Shown here one piece after another: positions 61,634-64,000 of a stretch of 64,000 bases of DNA. The translations under genes were made by a program, and so were the position numbers. Under the pieces are notes generated by a model, which was given only the letters and a program-made list of their open reading frames with translations, was not told the DNA's origin and did not search any database. The stretch comes from Mycobacterium sp. MFM001 (GTDB taxonomy: Bacteria > Actinomycetota > Actinomycetes > Mycobacteriales > Mycobacteriaceae): NCBI RefSeq assembly GCF_003402475.1, contig NZ_BFAB01000003.1:62001-126000 (forward strand), in the 5' to 3' direction. The number at the start of each line of letters is the position of its first letter. Position 1 is the stretch's first letter.

Positions 61634-61990
61634 TCACCGCCGCCGCGCGCCGCGCGCCGCTTTCACCGCGGCGGCGCCCAGTTCCTCCGGTGTGGCGTCG
61701 AATGCCGCAGCGACTCCCGCCTTGGCCTTCGGTGTCTGCATGGTGGCCAGCAGCTTGTCGAAGCGCTCGGTGAGATCGTCGAGCACCGGTGTGGCCGATG
61801 CGGTCAGAGCCTCGAATTCGGCGTACGACAACAGCACCGCCCTGGGGGTGGCGTGCTTGGTGATCACCACAGCCCCATTGGCTGCGGCCTCCTCAAAGAC
61901 GGTGCCGAACTCGTTTTTGAGACGGCTGGCGGTAACGGTGGGCACATCGACCAGCTTGCCGTCGCGGTTGCGGAACGAGACTGCGGACAT
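61634..61990 (-). CDS. Phd/YefM-type antitoxin
   Basis: 118 residues. The N-terminal half has the Phd fold: VPTVTASRLKNEFGTVFEEAA and GAVVITKHATPRAVLLSYAEFEAL, where the strand-turn-strand dimerises and binds DNA. The C-terminal ~50 residues, rich in Ala and Lys, would contact the toxin. It precedes the zeta-like gene in one operon. It likely represses its own promoter, as in other Phd systems. Confidence 0.8.
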   Translation of the reverse strand: MSAVSFRNRDGKLVDVPTVTASRLKNEFGTVFEEAAANGAVVITKHATPRAVLLSYAEFEALTASATPVLDDLTERFDKLLATMQTPKAKAGVAAAFDATPEELGAAAVKAARGARRR

Positions 61991-62053
61991 GGGTGCTCCC
62001 GTCGGTAGTATCAGCGCGCCACCCAGTCTAGCTGTTTTGTCTAATCTGGTCGA

Positions 62054-63328
62054 TTAGGACATATCGTCCACTAGGTCGGGGACAGGCTCCGCGTCCGTCA
62101 GCCAGTGGCGCCCGACCCGGCGGGCGGTTTCCCACTTGGGGATGCTCACCGCATCATCCTGGCCGAGGTCTTCCGGCGTCGGGCCGATGCGTTCGGCCAG
62201 TGGAGCCAGCGCGCCCAGATCGAAGTTGTACACCTCGGCTGCTGCCAGGCCCAGCATCTGACGGGTCTCCTCGATGGGCACGTCCCAGAAGGAGCGACGC
62301 AGCCAGTCCCGGGTGTGCGGCCACGTCCCCTCCGGATGGGGAAAGTCGTTGCCCCACAACAAGTTCGATACACCGATCTCGTAACGCCGCGTCAGCTCCC
62401 TGCGCTCGGTGGTGGTGGCCCCGATGAAACAGTTGCGGTCGAAGTACGCCGAGGGCGGCATCGTCAGATCGCCCTCCATCTGATGGCTCATCTTCTTGGC
62501 CGAGTGCTCGCGCAGGTAGCGCGTGTCCATCAGCCAGAGAAGATCATTGGCCCAAAACGCACCGCACTCCGTGACGCCCCATCGCAGCCGAGGGAAGCGC
62601 TCAAAGACGCCCGACCACAACGCGAACCACATCGGCCGGGCCCCCCACCAGCGCACCTCGGTGACATAGATGCCCAGGTGCCCGCCGTACTCCTCCTGCG
62701 GGGCAGGACCGGAATGGGTATGCACCGGCATCTGCAGGTCCTGGCAAGCGGCCCAGACCTTGTCGTAGCGACGGTCGTGATAGGGCGGGTAGCCGACCCA
62801 GCGCGCCGGGATCAGGATCCCGCCCCGCAGCCCGGACTCTGCGGCCCGGGTGATTTCGGCGACCGCCGCGTCGACGTCCGCCAGGATCGGCACCACCGCG
62901 ACGCCGGCACGCCGCTCCGGATTGTGGCTGCACAGCTCGGCCAGCCAGCGGTTGTGGGCCCGCGCCCCCGCCATCGCACGGCCCGGGTCGAGGTCGCCCG
63001 ACTGGCCGAGCCCGGCGCCGAACGGCGCCCCGGCGACCCCGGTCACCGCGTCGGCGTCGGGAAAGATGACTTCGCCGACCACTCCGTCGCCGTCAAGTTC
63101 CTTGTCGCGCAGGCCGACATCCCATCCGCCGGCAATACCCTCGCCGTGCTCGGAGAACCACTGCTCGGCGAACTCCTCGTCGATGAACCCGCCGGCCCGC
63201 GCCGCCGCCTCCTTCTCGGCCAGGTAGGCCTCGAAGTCCTCCCGGTATTCCGGGTCGACGTACTCGCGGTACTGCTCGGTCGGCAGCTCGGCGTGACAGT
63301 CGGCGGAGATGATCAGGTAGTTGTCCAC
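62054..63328 (-). CDS. Amidohydrolase-2 family protein
   Basis: 424 residues from the GTG at 63328, which has AAAGGA five bases upstream; the open frame reaches 63352 but overlaps the upstream stop. The metal-dependent fold begins IISADCHAELP (D-x-H), and contains PVHTHSGPAP (metal His), CGAFWAND, and LLWGNDFPHPEG with the catalytic Asp. These large mycobacterial amidohydrolases are uncharacterised; decarboxylase, dehydratase and hydrolase activities all exist in the family. It lies directly downstream of a second, related gene. Confidence 0.85.
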   Translation of the reverse strand: MDNYLIISADCHAELPTEQYREYVDPEYREDFEAYLAEKEAAARAGGFIDEEFAEQWFSEHGEGIAGGWDVGLRDKELDGDGVVGEVIFPDADAVTGVAGAPFGAGLGQSGDLDPGRAMAGARAHNRWLAELCSHNPERRAGVAVVPILADVDAAVAEITRAAESGLRGGILIPARWVGYPPYHDRRYDKVWAACQDLQMPVHTHSGPAPQEEYGGHLGIYVTEVRWWGARPMWFALWSGVFERFPRLRWGVTECGAFWANDLLWLMDTRYLREHSAKKMSHQMEGDLTMPPSAYFDRNCFIGATTTERRELTRRYEIGVSNLLWGNDFPHPEGTWPHTRDWLRRSFWDVPIEETRQMLGLAAAEVYNFDLGALAPLAERIGPTPEDLGQDDAVSIPKWETARRVGRHWLTDAEPVPDLVDDMS

Positions 63329-63341
63329 TTCGGTCCTTTCG

Positions 63342-64000
63342 CTACCAGGCACGGATGGGGTCGGGTTCGAAGACGGTGCTGCGCGCGTCGGCGGGCACGG
63401 CCGGCAGCGGCTCGGCGACCTCAGCTATGGTCGGGCCGATGCGCTCGACAAGCGGGGCAAGCGCCTCGAGGTCGAAGCCGTATACGGCCGCCGCATTCCC
63501 GCCGACCATGGCCGCCACCTCGTCGGTCGGGACGCAGGAGAAGGTGTGCCGCAACGCTTCTCGCGTGTAGGGCGCGGTGCCCTCGAAGTGTGGGTAGTCG
63601 CTTCCCCACAGGATCTTCTCGACGCCGATCCGGTGGCGCTCGGCACATTCGACGGGTCGCATGAAGCTGGCGCCGACGTAGCACTGGCGGGCCCAATACT
63701 CGCTGGGCTTAAGGGAAAGCGTGCCGGCGGTGGGCCCGGCGAAGCGGGCGATCGCCGAGCTCGCCCGCGCGTAACGCGCCGCCGCGACGTCGAGCGAGTC
63801 GAGGGTCGCCGGTATCCACCCCGCGCCCTGCTCGGTGAAGACCACGGTGAGGTCGGGATAACGATCCAGTGCGCCACTGAAGATCAAGTGCCACAACGCC
63901 CGATGGGCCCACCAGTGCGTCTCGTACACCCACACCGCGAACGAGCTGCCCCACCCGTCGGTGGGGCTCGGTCCGGCGCTGCCGCCGTGGTGGTTGACCA
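63342..64000 (-). CDS. Amidohydrolase-2 family protein, 5' part beyond the window
   Basis: Only the C-terminal ~219 residues are in the window; the frame stays open to 64000 without a convincing start, so this is a partial gene. Metal-site signatures of the family are visible: VNHHGGS near the window end, VVFTEQGAGW, and ILWGSDYPHFEG with the catalytic Asp. The C terminus ends LEALAPLVERIGPTIAEV, very like the downstream amidohydrolase, so the two are related neighbours, probably cotranscribed, with 13 bases between stop and next start. Confidence 0.8.
   Translation of the reverse strand, partial: VNHHGGSAGPSPTDGWGSSFAVWVYETHWWAHRALWHLIFSGALDRYPDLTVVFTEQGAGWIPATLDSLDVAAARYARASSAIARFAGPTAGTLSLKPSEYWARQCYVGASFMRPVECAERHRIGVEKILWGSDYPHFEGTAPYTREALRHTFSCVPTDEVAAMVGGNAAAVYGFDLEALAPLVERIGPTIAEVAEPLPAVPADARSTVFEPDPIRAW

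Overview
The window looks like chromosomal DNA of a Mycobacterium. It is GC-rich, uses many GTG starts, and its first half follows the gene order I remember for M. tuberculosis around Rv2237 to Rv2264c: ahpE, DUF3052, lipoprotein, aceE, mabR, the FAS-II block fabD-acpM-kasA-kasB-accD6, glpD, a TetR regulator, an FAD oxidase, a diacylglycerol-kinase-like gene, DUF3145, a serine hydrolase, mscR with a metallo-beta-lactamase gene, an SDR and an Hsp70-like gene. A lineage-specific block (SDR/LysR, TetR/methyltransferase/decarboxylase-like, flavin monooxygenase/TetR) sits between accD6 and glpD. The match to M. tuberculosis is from memory, not from an alignment. The species cannot be named.

Layout. 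1-12,240: cobinamide hydrolase, tRNA-Val, peroxiredoxin pair, aceE, mabR and the mycolic acid operon, with several hairpins and palindromes in the gaps. 12,240-20,960: small regulator/enzyme modules, each with a recognisable inverted repeat beside its regulator, then glpD-tetR. 20,980-32,300: oxidase/lipid kinase, DUF3145, serine hydrolase, the mycothiol-dependent dehydrogenase operon, an SDR overlapping a SABATH-type methyltransferase, and the Hsp70-like membrane protein. 32,500-33,920: small secreted and membrane proteins.

33,970-42,520 is the most unusual part. A TetR gene starts an operon that encodes a 32-residue membrane mini-protein, a NorD/CbbO-type VWA protein, a NorQ/CbbQ-type AAA ATPase, a 42-residue membrane mini-protein, an unrecognised polytopic membrane protein and a single-pass membrane protein. 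A close paralogue of the polytopic protein is transcribed divergently, with matching operator-like motifs in front of both. A second operon converges on this one with overlapping stop codons. It encodes OsmC, an acyl-CoA-dehydrogenase-like protein, an ECF sigma factor, a zinc anti-sigma factor and a formate/nitrite-type channel, and every junction overlaps. None of the usual NorQ/NorD or CbbQ/CbbO clients (NO reductase, Rubisco, CO dehydrogenase) is present, so a membrane metalloenzyme matured by this pair is the best candidate for an undescribed system.

42,800-57,360: cutinase, a PknD-like receptor kinase, a CPA1 antiporter, two lipoproteins, a GNAT/ATP-grasp ligase, a group-D flavin monooxygenase module, an aldo/keto reductase, and a DUF2505/S51-peptidase/ATP-grasp set. 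57,400-64,000: an MDR dehydrogenase, an alpha/beta hydrolase and an SDR opposite a TetR with a clear operator, a zeta-like toxin with a Phd-type antitoxin, and two amidohydrolases, the last cut by the window end. No gap longer than 300 bases lacks a gene. I saw no insertion sequence, prophage, CRISPR array or rRNA.
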